From: Methylosinus trichosporium OB3b | Lineage (GTDB): Bacteria > Pseudomonadota > Alphaproteobacteria > Rhizobiales > Beijerinckiaceae | Assembly (NCBI RefSeq): GCF_002752655.1 | Contig: NZ_CP023737.1 | Span: forward strand, 1,426,001-1,490,000 | Reading direction: 5' to 3' | Length of the DNA stretch: 64,000 bases | Shown: one piece after another, positions 42,971 through 51,286 of the stretch | Position numbering within the stretch: the stretch's first letter is position 1 | Layout of the letters: each line of letters opens with the position of its first letter | The notes under the pieces: model-generated | Database searches by the model: none | Told to the model about the DNA's origin: nothing | Seen by the model: the letters and a program-made list of their open reading frames with translations, nothing else | Made by a program: the position numbers and the translations under genes

Positions 42971-44038
42971 ATGTCGCACCCCTATAATCGACTGCCTCGA
43001 GATGGAGACGCGTTCTGGCAGCCGGCCGTCGGCGGCCGCAATCCTCTCGAGATCGACGGCCTGCGGCCCGCCGATTGGTCGCTCTCCCTTGATGACAAAA
43101 TTGCGACCGCGGGCTCCTGCTTCGCCCAGCACATCGGGAAATCGCTGCAGTCGATCGGTTATCATTGGATGGACAGCGAGCCTGCGCCGCAGGGCTTGCC
43201 GGACGCGGTCGCGCGCAAATTCGGCTATGGGGTGTTCTCCTTTCGCACCGGCAACGTCTATACGGCGGCGCTGCTTCGCCAATGGACCGAATGGGCGCTC
43301 GGCCTTCGCCCACAATCGCGCGAGGCGTGGGAGAGCAAGGGTCGGGTCTATGATCCGTTCCGCCCCGCGATCGAGCCCGACGGATTTTGCTCGGCGGAGG
43401 AAATGTTCGCGGCGCGCGACGCGACGCTGGCGGCCATTCGCCGCACGCTCGAGACCGCGACCCTGTTCGTGTTCACCTTCGGCCTGACCGAAGGGTGGGT
43501 GAATGGGGAAACGAAAGTCGTCTATCCGATGTGCCCCGGCACGCTCGCGGGCTCGTTCGACGACGAACTCCATCGCTTCTGCAACTACCGCTATAATTCG
43601 ATCTATGACGACATGCTCGCGGTGATGACCGCTGCGCGCGCGATCAATCCGAATCTGCGCTTCCTGCTGACCGTGTCGCCGGTGCCGCTGACCGCCACGG
43701 CGAGCGGTCAACATGTGCTGACCGCGACGACCTATTCGAAATCCGTCCTACGCGCCGTCGCCGGCGATCTCGCCAGCGACCTCGACTATGTCGATTATTT
43801 TCCGTCCTATGAGATCATCACCGCGCCGGTGTTCAGAGGCATGTTCTACAAGCCCAACAACCGCGAGGTTTCGCCCAAGGGCGTCGAATTCGTGATGTCG
43901 CATTTTTTTGGATCGTCCAAGCCGAGCGCCGCGGCGACCACATCGAGCCCACAGCGCGACAAGCCCGCGGGCGACGCCCCTGACGAACAGGACGTGCAGT
44001 GCGAAGAGGCGCTTCTGGAGGCGTTCGGCTCGAAATGA
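42971..44038 (+). CDS. GSCFA-domain protein
   Basis: 355 aa. IATAGSCFAQHIGKSL contains the family's name motif G-S-C-F-A; WTEWALGLRPQS, FVFTFGLTEGWV and FLLTVSPVPLTATASGQHVL follow as in the SGNH-related GSCFA family. These are thought to be hydrolase- or acyltransferase-like enzymes of polysaccharide loci; the nucleophile would be the Ser of GSC. No signal peptide. The last 40 residues are Ser/Ala/Pro-rich. The stop overlaps the next ATG by 4 bp, pairing it with another SGNH-like protein. Confidence 0.85.
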   Translation: MSHPYNRLPRDGDAFWQPAVGGRNPLEIDGLRPADWSLSLDDKIATAGSCFAQHIGKSLQSIGYHWMDSEPAPQGLPDAVARKFGYGVFSFRTGNVYTAALLRQWTEWALGLRPQSREAWESKGRVYDPFRPAIEPDGFCSAEEMFAARDATLAAIRRTLETATLFVFTFGLTEGWVNGETKVVYPMCPGTLAGSFDDELHRFCNYRYNSIYDDMLAVMTAARAINPNLRFLLTVSPVPLTATASGQHVLTATTYSKSVLRAVAGDLASDLDYVDYFPSYEIITAPVFRGMFYKPNNREVSPKGVEFVMSHFFGSSKPSAAATTSSPQRDKPAGDAPDEQDVQCEEALLEAFGSK

Positions 44039-44796
44039 AGCGTGTCTGCGTTATCGGCAATTCCCATTTGGCTGCTCTGCGTCTGTCGCGTGGACGCGCC
44101 CATCCCGGCTCTGAATTCAGCTATTCGTTCTTCGCGCTGCACGGCAGCCTGCATCCGAGCCTTCTTTTGAAGGACGGGAGACTATTCGCGAAGAAGCCCG
44201 AGAATGTTCGCACCGACATCGAGGGCGCGGCGCATCTCGGCGTCGACCCCGCCGCCTATGACGCGATCGTCATCAGCGCCTTTGGGCTGCCCCTGGTCAC
44301 GAAGGATATTCTCAGCCTGACGCATCCGCTCGCGGAGGCGCGATGCGCGGACTGGCGCATCGAAGACGCAACCGATCTGCCGCTCGTCTCTCGCGCCGTG
44401 ATGACGGAGATTTTGTCGAGCCGGCTGGCGGGGTTTCCCTCTCTCCTCACGATCCAACAGATCGCGCAAATCTTTTCTGGACCCATCATCATCCAGCCGA
44501 AGCCGAAGCCGGCGCATCTCTGCTTCCAAGATCGCGAATGGTCGCTCGTCGCTCGCTATGGCGAAAGCCTGCCGCATGTCATCGCCGACTTCATCGAGAT
44601 GCATGATGCGGCGACCAGACGGCTGCTCGACAAAATCTCCCCGCGCCCCATCTTGCTCGGCTTTCCCGCGCTTCCCGATGAAACGCCCTCTTCGGTTCCG
44701 GACGCCTATAGCCAAAAGAATGACGGCTTTCACAAGAATGGTCTTTACGGCGCGGCGGTCATCGAGCAGATCGAGCAGGCGCTGACGGGCCGCTGA
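44035..44796 (+). CDS. SGNH-like hydrolase, paired with GSCFA protein
   Basis: 253 aa from ATG 44035, translationally coupled to the GSCFA gene. N-terminal VCVIGNSHLAALRLSRGRA resembles block I of SGNH enzymes (G-N/D-S-H), and the C-terminal NDGFHKNGLYGAAVIEQIE supplies a D-x-x-H-like block V (H-x-N-x-x-Y-G). The middle is not recognisable. Most likely a deacylase or acyltransferase acting with the GSCFA protein on a glycan precursor. Last plus-strand gene of the cluster. Confidence 0.65.
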   Translation: MKRVCVIGNSHLAALRLSRGRAHPGSEFSYSFFALHGSLHPSLLLKDGRLFAKKPENVRTDIEGAAHLGVDPAAYDAIVISAFGLPLVTKDILSLTHPLAEARCADWRIEDATDLPLVSRAVMTEILSSRLAGFPSLLTIQQIAQIFSGPIIIQPKPKPAHLCFQDREWSLVARYGESLPHVIADFIEMHDAATRRLLDKISPRPILLGFPALPDETPSSVPDAYSQKNDGFHKNGLYGAAVIEQIEQALTGR

Positions 44797-44815
44797 TGCG
44801 CTCGACGCAATCCTG

Positions 44816-46210
44816 TCACCGCGCATCCGGGATATAATAGAGCGGCGAGGCCGGAGGACGGCAAGCGAGCGGCGCGTTGCTGCTGCACTCGCGCGGACGA
44901 TCATGGTTGGCGCGTTGCGCGAACCATTGCAGGGCGCCGACGACGCTCTCGCTCTCGGCGCCGTTCTTCAGCACCTTTCCGTGATAGGCGACGACATCCG
45001 CCAGCCCGTCCTTCAGCGCCTTCGGCATCGCAATGTCCCGCGACGGCGGCGGCGGCGCGCTGTCCGGCTCGATCGCGCCGCTGGTCAGATCCAGCACGAA
45101 TCGGCGCCGATCCTCGCCGGCCAGCGCCACACGAAAGCGCACTTTCGCGCCCTGCTGATCCAGAATGACAAAATGCGGAAGGTTGGGAATGGCGCCCCGG
45201 CCCGCGATGGAGCTACGCTCCGCAGCGCCGACGATCTCGCGCGAGCGCCAATTGCGCGCGCTGTCGCGCGTCGCGAGAAAGACGGCGTCGGCGCCCTGCG
45301 ACCCATAGCGCATATACATGATCGCAGGCTCTCCATCCGGCCGCAGCAGCAATGTGCTCTGCAGCAGGCCGGCGCCTTCGCCGGGGCTGTCGACCATCGC
45401 CATCGTCTCCGGCCGCAACGGCGCCGAGACCGTCTTGCCGCCCTCGCCGCGCCAGTTGCGGAAATCGCGCGTGCTCGCATAAGTGATGGCGAAATTGCTC
45501 GAGACATCGGGATTGCGCCGCCAGATGGCGGCGATGTGCATCTCCCCGTCGCGCCCCTGCACGAAGGGAGTGGGATAGGCGCTCGCATGATCACGCGCGT
45601 CGCGCGAGGCGAATAATTCGCCAATCCTCGTCCAGCGTCCATTCCCCCATTGGTTCATGAGCCAAGAGCCGTCGCCCGACCCGCCGCTGCGATACATGAA
45701 CAACAGGCGCCCGGAGGCGTCCTTCAGAAACACCGGATAAGTGGCGCGATTCTCGTCCTTGCCGATCATCGACTCGGGTCGCATGGCGCCGATGTCGTCG
45801 AGCGGTCCCCGCGCATAGAACATCTTGCTGGCGTGCATATTGCCGACGACATGCGCGAGACCATCGGAGCTGACCGCGATCTCCAGCCGATTATGCGCGT
45901 CCCAGCCATCGAATTGCGAGGGAAGGCGAAACGAGCAGAGCCGGCCGTCGCCGGGATCGAATGCGGAAATCGTCACCCATCTGTCGGGATCGTAATAGGC
46001 GAGGAGCAGGCGCCCGTCGCTCGATGCGGCCGAGCCCACTCTCGTTCCGACGCCGGTCCAGACTTCTCCGAGCTCGAAGAAATGCTTGCCGCCGCGGTCG
46101 AGGGCCGAAACGCTCCTGCACTCGGAAGAGCCATCCGCGGCTCCGGCGGACGCCGTGAGCGTGATCAGGAAAACGGCTGCGCGAAACAGAGCTACGCCAC
46201 AACGCATCAT
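44816..46210 (-). CDS. secreted BNR/beta-propeller-type protein
   Basis: 464 aa from ATG 46210 (AGAGGG ribosome binding site). Signal peptide MMRCGVALFRAAVFLITLTA-SAGA. The mature part matches the BNR_4 family pattern: FFELGEVWTGVGTRVGSAAS, LLLAYYDPDRWVTISAFDP, DAHNRLEIAVSSDGLAHVVGNMH, and repeats such as YPTPFVQGRDGEMHIAAIWR and LLRPDGEPAIMYMRYG, typical of propeller-fold polysaccharide lyases and sialidase-like proteins. It likely degrades or binds the exported glycan. Gene order is convergent with the GSCFA-SGNH pair. Confidence 0.72.
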   Translation of the reverse strand: MMRCGVALFRAAVFLITLTASAGAADGSSECRSVSALDRGGKHFFELGEVWTGVGTRVGSAASSDGRLLLAYYDPDRWVTISAFDPGDGRLCSFRLPSQFDGWDAHNRLEIAVSSDGLAHVVGNMHASKMFYARGPLDDIGAMRPESMIGKDENRATYPVFLKDASGRLLFMYRSGGSGDGSWLMNQWGNGRWTRIGELFASRDARDHASAYPTPFVQGRDGEMHIAAIWRRNPDVSSNFAITYASTRDFRNWRGEGGKTVSAPLRPETMAMVDSPGEGAGLLQSTLLLRPDGEPAIMYMRYGSQGADAVFLATRDSARNWRSREIVGAAERSSIAGRGAIPNLPHFVILDQQGAKVRFRVALAGEDRRRFVLDLTSGAIEPDSAPPPPSRDIAMPKALKDGLADVVAYHGKVLKNGAESESVVGALQWFAQRANHDRPRECSSNAPLACRPPASPLYYIPDAR

Positions 46211-46257
46211 CGTCGACCCTCTTCCCGGCCTGTCCCGCCGCGGCGGACGGGCCCATA

Positions 46258-47361
46258 TTAGACCGATCCGCGCGCGCGCGCGACCTCGAATGACAGCGCC
46301 GCCGCGAGGCCCGATCGGCTTCGGCCGGCCTGCGGTCGCAGCCATGTGAACGACCATGAACAGTCGTTCAGGATCGACCCCATCTCCAAGTCATATTCGA
46401 CCGCCTCGCCGCGCGCGACATACGTCCGCTCCAAGCGATACATGAGCATCGCCCAGCTCGTCACCGGTCCGGTCGGCGCCGTCTCTATGGCGAGATCATC
46501 GGCGAAACTCGCCTTGAAATAAATGCACAGGCCGTCGATACGGCCGTCGCGCGCGGCGATATTGCGATAACGCAGTCGGTTTGGAATATCGCTTTCCTCC
46601 ATCGTCTCGAGATCGAAGCTCAGAATCGGCTGCGGGTCGCAGAGACATTGCTCGACCATGGCGACCGAGATGGTCCGGCGCTCATGGCTCGTGACCTGCT
46701 CCCCGGACATGGGCCGGCGCGCCGGCGCCGTCGAGCGAAAATCGATGTCCGCTATGTTCATCTCCCACAGGAGCTCGACGGCATATTCGTCCTTCAGCTG
46801 GATGGGCTCGATGAAAATGTCGAACCGATTGGGAATGATGCGGCCGCCGGGCTTCAGCAATCTGCGACGCGCATCGAGAAGATTGGCGATCATATTTTCA
46901 GAGAGCGGATTTTCCCCGCCGATCTGCTCATGGACGATCACATCGGCCCGGCAAGGCAACGTGACGTCACGGCTGTTGCGCGCGATGAATTCGACATTGC
47001 CGATCCCATTGTCGGCGCCGATCCGTCGCGCCATATCGATCACATCGGCGTGCTCGATCGCATAGACTTTCTGCGCCGACCGGGCGGCGAGGAAGCTCAG
47101 GATTCCAGAGCCAGCGCCGATGTCGACGACGACATCCCCCTTCTTCACGCCTCGGCGAATCCCCTCGCGATAGGCGTCGACCCTCACCTTGTCGGCGAGC
47201 ATGGCTTCGTGACAAAAAACATTCGCGAACTCGCGAGCGTTCTTCCGGTCGTACAGATAGGCCGAGAACGGCGAGGCGTCGACGAACCAGGAGTGAAAGC
47301 GCCCCTCGAGACGAGCGAGACAGGCGACCAATCTTCGCGCAGTCTTGTGCAATTTCTGCAT
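46258..47361 (-). CDS. PRMT-like class I methyltransferase
   Basis: 367 aa. Resembles protein arginine methyltransferases: FCHEAMLADKVRVDAYREGI (the HE-x-ML-x-D-x-x-R-x-x-x-Y motif), VVVDIGAGSGILSFLAARSA (motif I), VYAIEHADVIDMARRI (post I), and a double-Glu-like loop VHEQIGGENPLSENM, with a C-terminal beta-rich region. Bacterial members have no proven protein substrate and may methylate small molecules or glycans. In a run of minus-strand genes after the BNR protein; 17 bp separate it from the next methyltransferase. Confidence 0.78.
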   Translation of the reverse strand: MQKLHKTARRLVACLARLEGRFHSWFVDASPFSAYLYDRKNAREFANVFCHEAMLADKVRVDAYREGIRRGVKKGDVVVDIGAGSGILSFLAARSAQKVYAIEHADVIDMARRIGADNGIGNVEFIARNSRDVTLPCRADVIVHEQIGGENPLSENMIANLLDARRRLLKPGGRIIPNRFDIFIEPIQLKDEYAVELLWEMNIADIDFRSTAPARRPMSGEQVTSHERRTISVAMVEQCLCDPQPILSFDLETMEESDIPNRLRYRNIAARDGRIDGLCIYFKASFADDLAIETAPTGPVTSWAMLMYRLERTYVARGEAVEYDLEMGSILNDCSWSFTWLRPQAGRSRSGLAAALSFEVARARGSV

Positions 47362-47378
47362 CTCCGTCGTTCAGAGGA

Positions 47379-48287
47379 TCACGGCAGCGGAGGGCGTTCG
47401 GCCTTTGCGAGGTCGAAGACCGTTCCGTCCCAAAGGCGGAAGGGACGATCTCCACAGCGCCGCACATCGAAGCCCGTTCGTTCCGCGAGGCGCAGAAGCT
47501 CGCGGCGATCGAGCGCGTCGTCGCCGCGATAGGAATAGTTGAAGATCAGAAAGCGCCCTTGCGGGCGCAGCACGCGATGTATGTCGAAGAGATTGGACAG
47601 GACCGCCTCGTCTCCCGCCTCCACGATATGCGGGAAGGAATCGATGGCGAGCGCGAGATCATAGCGACGATCCGCCAATGGCCGCAGCCCTCGGCCGTCG
47701 CCCTGCACGAGCTCGACATTGACGAGGCGCGCGCAGCGCTCGCGCGCATGCTCGAGCATTTTCGTCGACACGTCGACGCCCGTGATGGACGACAGAAGAG
47801 GCGACAGAGCGACGAGAAAGCGCCCGATCCCACAGCCGATCTCGATCGCCTCGCAACCTTCATGCGCGAGACCTTCCGCTCTGAGATGATCGACGACCTC
47901 GGCAGTCGCCTTCTCCAACAGATCCTCGCGTCCGAGGCTGTAAGAGGCGACGCTGCCCGAGGGCGACAGCGCCGCGATGGCGTCATAGGCGGCGGCGATC
48001 CGCGCGATGTGATCGCCGTGATCGGCGCGCGCGATCTGCGCGAAATAATGTTCATCGAGCGCCTTGATCAGCTCGAATGCAGCCGGCGTGTCGCGCCAGA
48101 GAGATTGCGCGTCGAGGAGCCGCGCGCGCCCCTCGCCTTGCGACGCCGCTATCGCCTGCTCCAAAGCGCAGCGCGCCGCCTCCGCGCTCGGCGCCGAGGA
48201 GAACAATTGGAACAGCGCCATATTGGGCGCGAGAGCGCCGGCGACGCAGCGGGCGAGCGCATCGCGCGAAAAGTCGGTGGACATCAT
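47379..48287 (-). CDS. class I SAM methyltransferase
   Basis: 302 aa. The C-terminal half has a clean methyltransferase-11 core: EAIEIGCGIGRFLVALSPLL (motif I), ITGVDVSTKMLEHARERC, VQGDGRGLRPLADRRYDLAL and IHRVLRPQGRFLIFNYSYRG. The N-terminal 110 residues are helical and unlike common families. First ATG at 48287 overlaps the preceding stop by 4 bp, so coupled to the Mig-14-like gene. Probable small-molecule or sugar methyltransferase. Confidence 0.8.
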   Translation of the reverse strand: MMSTDFSRDALARCVAGALAPNMALFQLFSSAPSAEAARCALEQAIAASQGEGRARLLDAQSLWRDTPAAFELIKALDEHYFAQIARADHGDHIARIAAAYDAIAALSPSGSVASYSLGREDLLEKATAEVVDHLRAEGLAHEGCEAIEIGCGIGRFLVALSPLLSSITGVDVSTKMLEHARERCARLVNVELVQGDGRGLRPLADRRYDLALAIDSFPHIVEAGDEAVLSNLFDIHRVLRPQGRFLIFNYSYRGDDALDRRELLRLAERTGFDVRRCGDRPFRLWDGTVFDLAKAERPPLP

Positions 48288-49426
48288 TCGTCAATCCCTT
48301 GATCGATGAAAGCCGAAGGATCGGATTCGGCGAGCGGCGCGGATGTGCGGCCGCGAGCGCCGATCCGCGTGAGCGCCTTCGCGGCGCGTTGCGCACGTCG
48401 GCGCAGAACGAAGGAAACGGATGCAACCATATGGCGCAGGCTCGACGCCGCAGCAGCCGCGTCCGGACGCGTCCTCGCAGCTGCGACCGCGGCTGCGACG
48501 GGCGCGCGCACGCGCCAAGCCGGCTCGTCGACGGCCCATTGGGCCTTATAGGGCGCGTCGCTCCAGCCGAGGCTGTATCGCAGCATCCGCCCGCCGGCGA
48601 TCGCTTCCTCCTCGAGACGCTCGAGATTGTGATGAAGCAGAATGCTGCCGACGGAGAGATCTATGAAGGCCGGATCATATCCGGCCTGCACGCCATTGGC
48701 GATCAGCCAGCGCGGCGTGTGCGTCTCATAGACGAGCTCCATGGCGACGGGGCGATCGTCGAGGAGCAGCATGTCTCCGAACAACATGTCGCCGAGCTCG
48801 CGAAAGACGAGCGGCAGATGATCCTCGCCCAGCAGGAACGCGCCCTCCCCCCATCGCTTGCGATAGAGCATCTCGTAGATCGCCGCGAGCTCGTGCGCCG
48901 GACAATCGCGCAACGGATGAAAGGCGCCGCCGCGCTCTTGAAAGCGCCGGATCTGCAGACGTCTTCGTTTCTGCGATTTGGGCGATTGTCGAGACGTCCC
49001 CGCGCGCAGCCCTTTCACGACGCTGATGCTGGCGATGGACTCGCGACCGGGATAGGAGCAGAAATCGCGCTCGAGACCGGCGACGTCGTCGACATGGAGA
49101 CTCGACACCATCCGCGCCGCGAACGGCGGCTCGATGCGGACGCCGTCGGCGATCGGCAACACCAGCTCCGCATCGCCGACATCGATCAATTGCGACGCGT
49201 CATGGGCCTCGAGCGCCGATCGCGTGGCCACGATATGCTCGCCCCATAAGGGCGCCGCGGCCACGATATCCGACCCGCAGGCGAGACCCATATAGTGCGC
49301 CGGCCGATGCGCGAGCGAGCAGACCAGATCGACGACGCGGGGATGCACGGCGAATGAGCCGCCGAAGCGTTCGAACGCGATCTCATAATCCTGCGCCGAA
49401 ATCGTCCGCCAAGAACGAGAAGCCAA
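48284..49426 (-). CDS. Mig-14-family protein (GNAT-like)
   Basis: 380 aa from TTG 49426, chosen because GGAGGG lies 5 nt upstream and homology begins just after; an upstream ATG in frame would add unconserved Arg-rich sequence. YEIAFERFGGSFAVHPRVVD, RIEPPFAARMVSSLHVDDV, AAIYEMLYRKRWGEGAFLL, and MLRYSLGWSDAPYKAQWAV follow, block by block, Salmonella Mig-14 (F-G-G-S-x3-HP, SxLHxDxV, LYxKRWGE, MRYSxGxxxxxYKxxW). Mig-14 is an inner-membrane-associated acyltransferase-like protein that promotes resistance to antimicrobial peptides. The 60-residue Arg/Ala-rich C-terminus is extra. First gene of the minus-strand run into the methyltransferases, suggesting envelope modification. Confidence 0.65.
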   Translation of the reverse strand: MASRSWRTISAQDYEIAFERFGGSFAVHPRVVDLVCSLAHRPAHYMGLACGSDIVAAAPLWGEHIVATRSALEAHDASQLIDVGDAELVLPIADGVRIEPPFAARMVSSLHVDDVAGLERDFCSYPGRESIASISVVKGLRAGTSRQSPKSQKRRRLQIRRFQERGGAFHPLRDCPAHELAAIYEMLYRKRWGEGAFLLGEDHLPLVFRELGDMLFGDMLLLDDRPVAMELVYETHTPRWLIANGVQAGYDPAFIDLSVGSILLHHNLERLEEEAIAGGRMLRYSLGWSDAPYKAQWAVDEPAWRVRAPVAAAVAAARTRPDAAAAASSLRHMVASVSFVLRRRAQRAAKALTRIGARGRTSAPLAESDPSAFIDQGIDE

Positions 49427-49664
49427 TCGCGCCCTCCGGATTCGTCCGCGACCGCGGCTCCAGATCCGATCTCGAGCCGAGAGGTTCGGTGAACTTGCCC
49501 GCATCGGCGGCGCCGGGATAGTCCGGTGTCTCCACAGCGCTCGCGCCCCTGCCCTACGCTGGAGCGCTCCCGGCGTGAGGCCAGTTGGCGCGAAAAATGC
49601 CTGAGCGGGTCCGGGCCCGCGGTCTTGGTCGGGTTTCCAACGTCGAAAGGGATAGGAGCAAATC

Positions 49665-50129
49665 TTGCCGTCATTGCAGGAGACCCGCGCCGTCGTGACA
49701 TTGGCGCCCGCGAAGCCGACCGGATTGGCCGACCTCGGCGTGCCATTGGACGACGCCACTCTGGTCAAGAAGGGGCGCGCGCATGAGTTTCCGCAGCTTC
49801 TGACCGATGGCGTCCTCGGCCGCCGATTCCAGGACCTGCGCGTCATCGCCATCAAGACGGTCGAGGCCGGGGTCGCCTCCGCCAAATTCTTCGTGCAGTT
49901 CGAGGTGTTCGGCGACAATACGGCGGCGCCGACGAATGGGGTCGGCTTCGACGCGGCGCTGTTCGCGGGCTCGGAGCAAGTGGCCGCCTTCTCGTCGAGC
50001 AGCCTGTTCCTGCCCTACGCCAATTTCTGGTATCCGAACCGCTTCGTCTTCGAGATTCCGGCCGAGGACTTCGATCGCGTGGAGCGGCTGGAGTTCATCG
50101 CCAAGCCCGAAGAGGTTCGCATCGTCTAG
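49665..50129 (+). CDS. conserved hypothetical, TTG start
   Basis: 154 aa starting TTG at 49665 (MPSLQETRAVVTLAPAKPTG) with AGGAG 7 nt upstream. No family recognised. Sequence is beta-rich (VASAKFFVQFEVFGDNTAAP, FWYPNRFVFEIPAEDFDRVE) and lacks signal peptide and Cys, like a small beta-sandwich or carbohydrate-binding module. Divergent from the Mig-14-like gene, 238 bp away. Codon usage agrees with a real gene. Confidence 0.65.
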   Translation: MPSLQETRAVVTLAPAKPTGLADLGVPLDDATLVKKGRAHEFPQLLTDGVLGRRFQDLRVIAIKTVEAGVASAKFFVQFEVFGDNTAAPTNGVGFDAALFAGSEQVAAFSSSSLFLPYANFWYPNRFVFEIPAEDFDRVERLEFIAKPEEVRIV

Positions 50130-50162
50130 GGGTGTGATCCGGCCGCTTTGACAGGGCTGAAA

Positions 50163-50275
50163 GAGCGAGCCTCCAAGGGTCGCTCTCGGCGCCGTCATTG
50201 CGTGCGTAGCGAAGCAATCCAGAGTCACGAGCGGCGGCTCTGGATTGCTTCGTCGATTCACTCCTCGCAATGACG
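50163..50275. repeat. GAGCGAGCCT and TTGCGAG repeats side by side
   Basis: 50163-50190 is a GAGCGAGCCTCC...GGTCGCTCT palindrome of the family at 13597. 50192-50275 is a TTGCGAG-family inverted repeat (GTCATTGCG...GAAGCAATCCAGAG / CTCTGGATTGCTTCG...CGCAATGAC). Confidence 0.85.
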
Positions 50276-50337
50276 ACCATTTGACTGCGTCATCCGATAT
50301 GCCGCGTCACGCGGAGCGCCCGAGCGGGTGAAGATGC

Positions 50338-50643
50338 ATGAGCTATCCTCTCGTCAAACGCGTGTCGAACCGCTTGTTCGGCGACATGCTGCGAATGATG
50401 TTGAGCGAGCAGATTTATTTCGACCTCACCCTCGAAGAGGGTCGGACCTTGTCACGCAATTTCACGGCGCTCGCCTATGACTGGCGCCGCGCCGACATCA
50501 TTTATCTCAGCCCTGTCGGCGGCGATGTCGAATTCTCCGCCGTGGTCGCGCAGGACGGTGTTCATGTCGAGACGGCCGATGGGGGCCATCTCCTGAGTTG
50601 GGACGATGTGACGGAATTGGCCGAGCGCCTCGCCGTGGAGTGA
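50338..50643 (+). CDS. small conserved hypothetical protein
   Basis: 101 aa, ATG 50338 with GGGTGAAG upstream. MSYPLVKRVSNRLFGDMLRM, then DWRRADIIYLSPVGGDVEFS and HLLSWDDVTELAERLAVE. The C-terminal strand-helix with L-S-W-D-D-V resembles DUF2442-type and related small alpha/beta proteins, but the match is loose. No partner; function unknown. Confidence 0.6.
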   Translation: MSYPLVKRVSNRLFGDMLRMMLSEQIYFDLTLEEGRTLSRNFTALAYDWRRADIIYLSPVGGDVEFSAVVAQDGVHVETADGGHLLSWDDVTELAERLAVE

Positions 50644-50760
50644 GCGCAGAGCCGACCTGCGCCGCTATTTCCGTTCGATATTTGCTCAGTGTTCGGACCG
50701 ATTGACGCGAATCATTGCGCCAGAAATGATGACTTCACTGTTTTCATTACGGCTTCTCAG

Positions 50761-51156
50761 ATGATTCGGGCTTGGATGCGGCGAACCGATCGACTCTGCG
50801 CCTTGCTGGCGACGGCGCTGGCATCGATGCTCGTGCTCGAGGGCCTCGTCCTCGCGGCGTCGCCCGCCCCCGTGAGCGCGTCGGCGCATGATCTTCGCGC
50901 CGCGATGACCTGTTTCGTCGACGGGCACGACCATGCGCCGGCGCAGCATCGCGGCGACGCCGCGCCCTGCTGCGCTTTCTGCGGCGCCGGCGCTCGCGAC
51001 ATGAGCGGCGACGACAGCGCCCCTCCGCCGCTCGCTCCGTTCTTGGCGACGGCGGAGACGGCGGCTTCGCGCATCTCGATCGCTCGAGGCGACGAGGCGA
51101 GACGTTCGCCGCGCCGGGCGAACGCCGGCTCGCCGCGCGCGCCGCCGCGCGTCTGA
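50761..51156 (+). CDS. Cys/His-rich exported small protein (DUF2946-like)
   Basis: 131 aa from ATG 50761. An N-terminal basic start and a hydrophobic span (LCALLATALASMLVLEGLVLAA) indicate export or a membrane anchor. It is followed by a short metal-ligand-rich part: FVDGHDHAPAQHRGD and PCCAFCGAG, then an Arg/Ala-rich tail. The length, single hydrophobic helix and the H...CCxxC pattern recall DUF2946 proteins, which sit near copper genes. Given the Met/His-rich outer-membrane gene next door, a metal-handling role is a fair inference. Confidence 0.5.
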   Translation: MIRAWMRRTDRLCALLATALASMLVLEGLVLAASPAPVSASAHDLRAAMTCFVDGHDHAPAQHRGDAAPCCAFCGAGARDMSGDDSAPPPLAPFLATAETAASRISIARGDEARRSPRRANAGSPRAPPRV

Positions 51157-51286
51157 AGCGCTCCGACGGCTCTCTCCTTCCACAGTCGACGCGCGTGGCG
51201 CGCGCGGCGAGAGTGAGCGCGCGCCGACATCAGGGCTTCTCTCCTCTTTCTACCTGACGAATTTCATCCTTTTAGGATTCCCCGAC

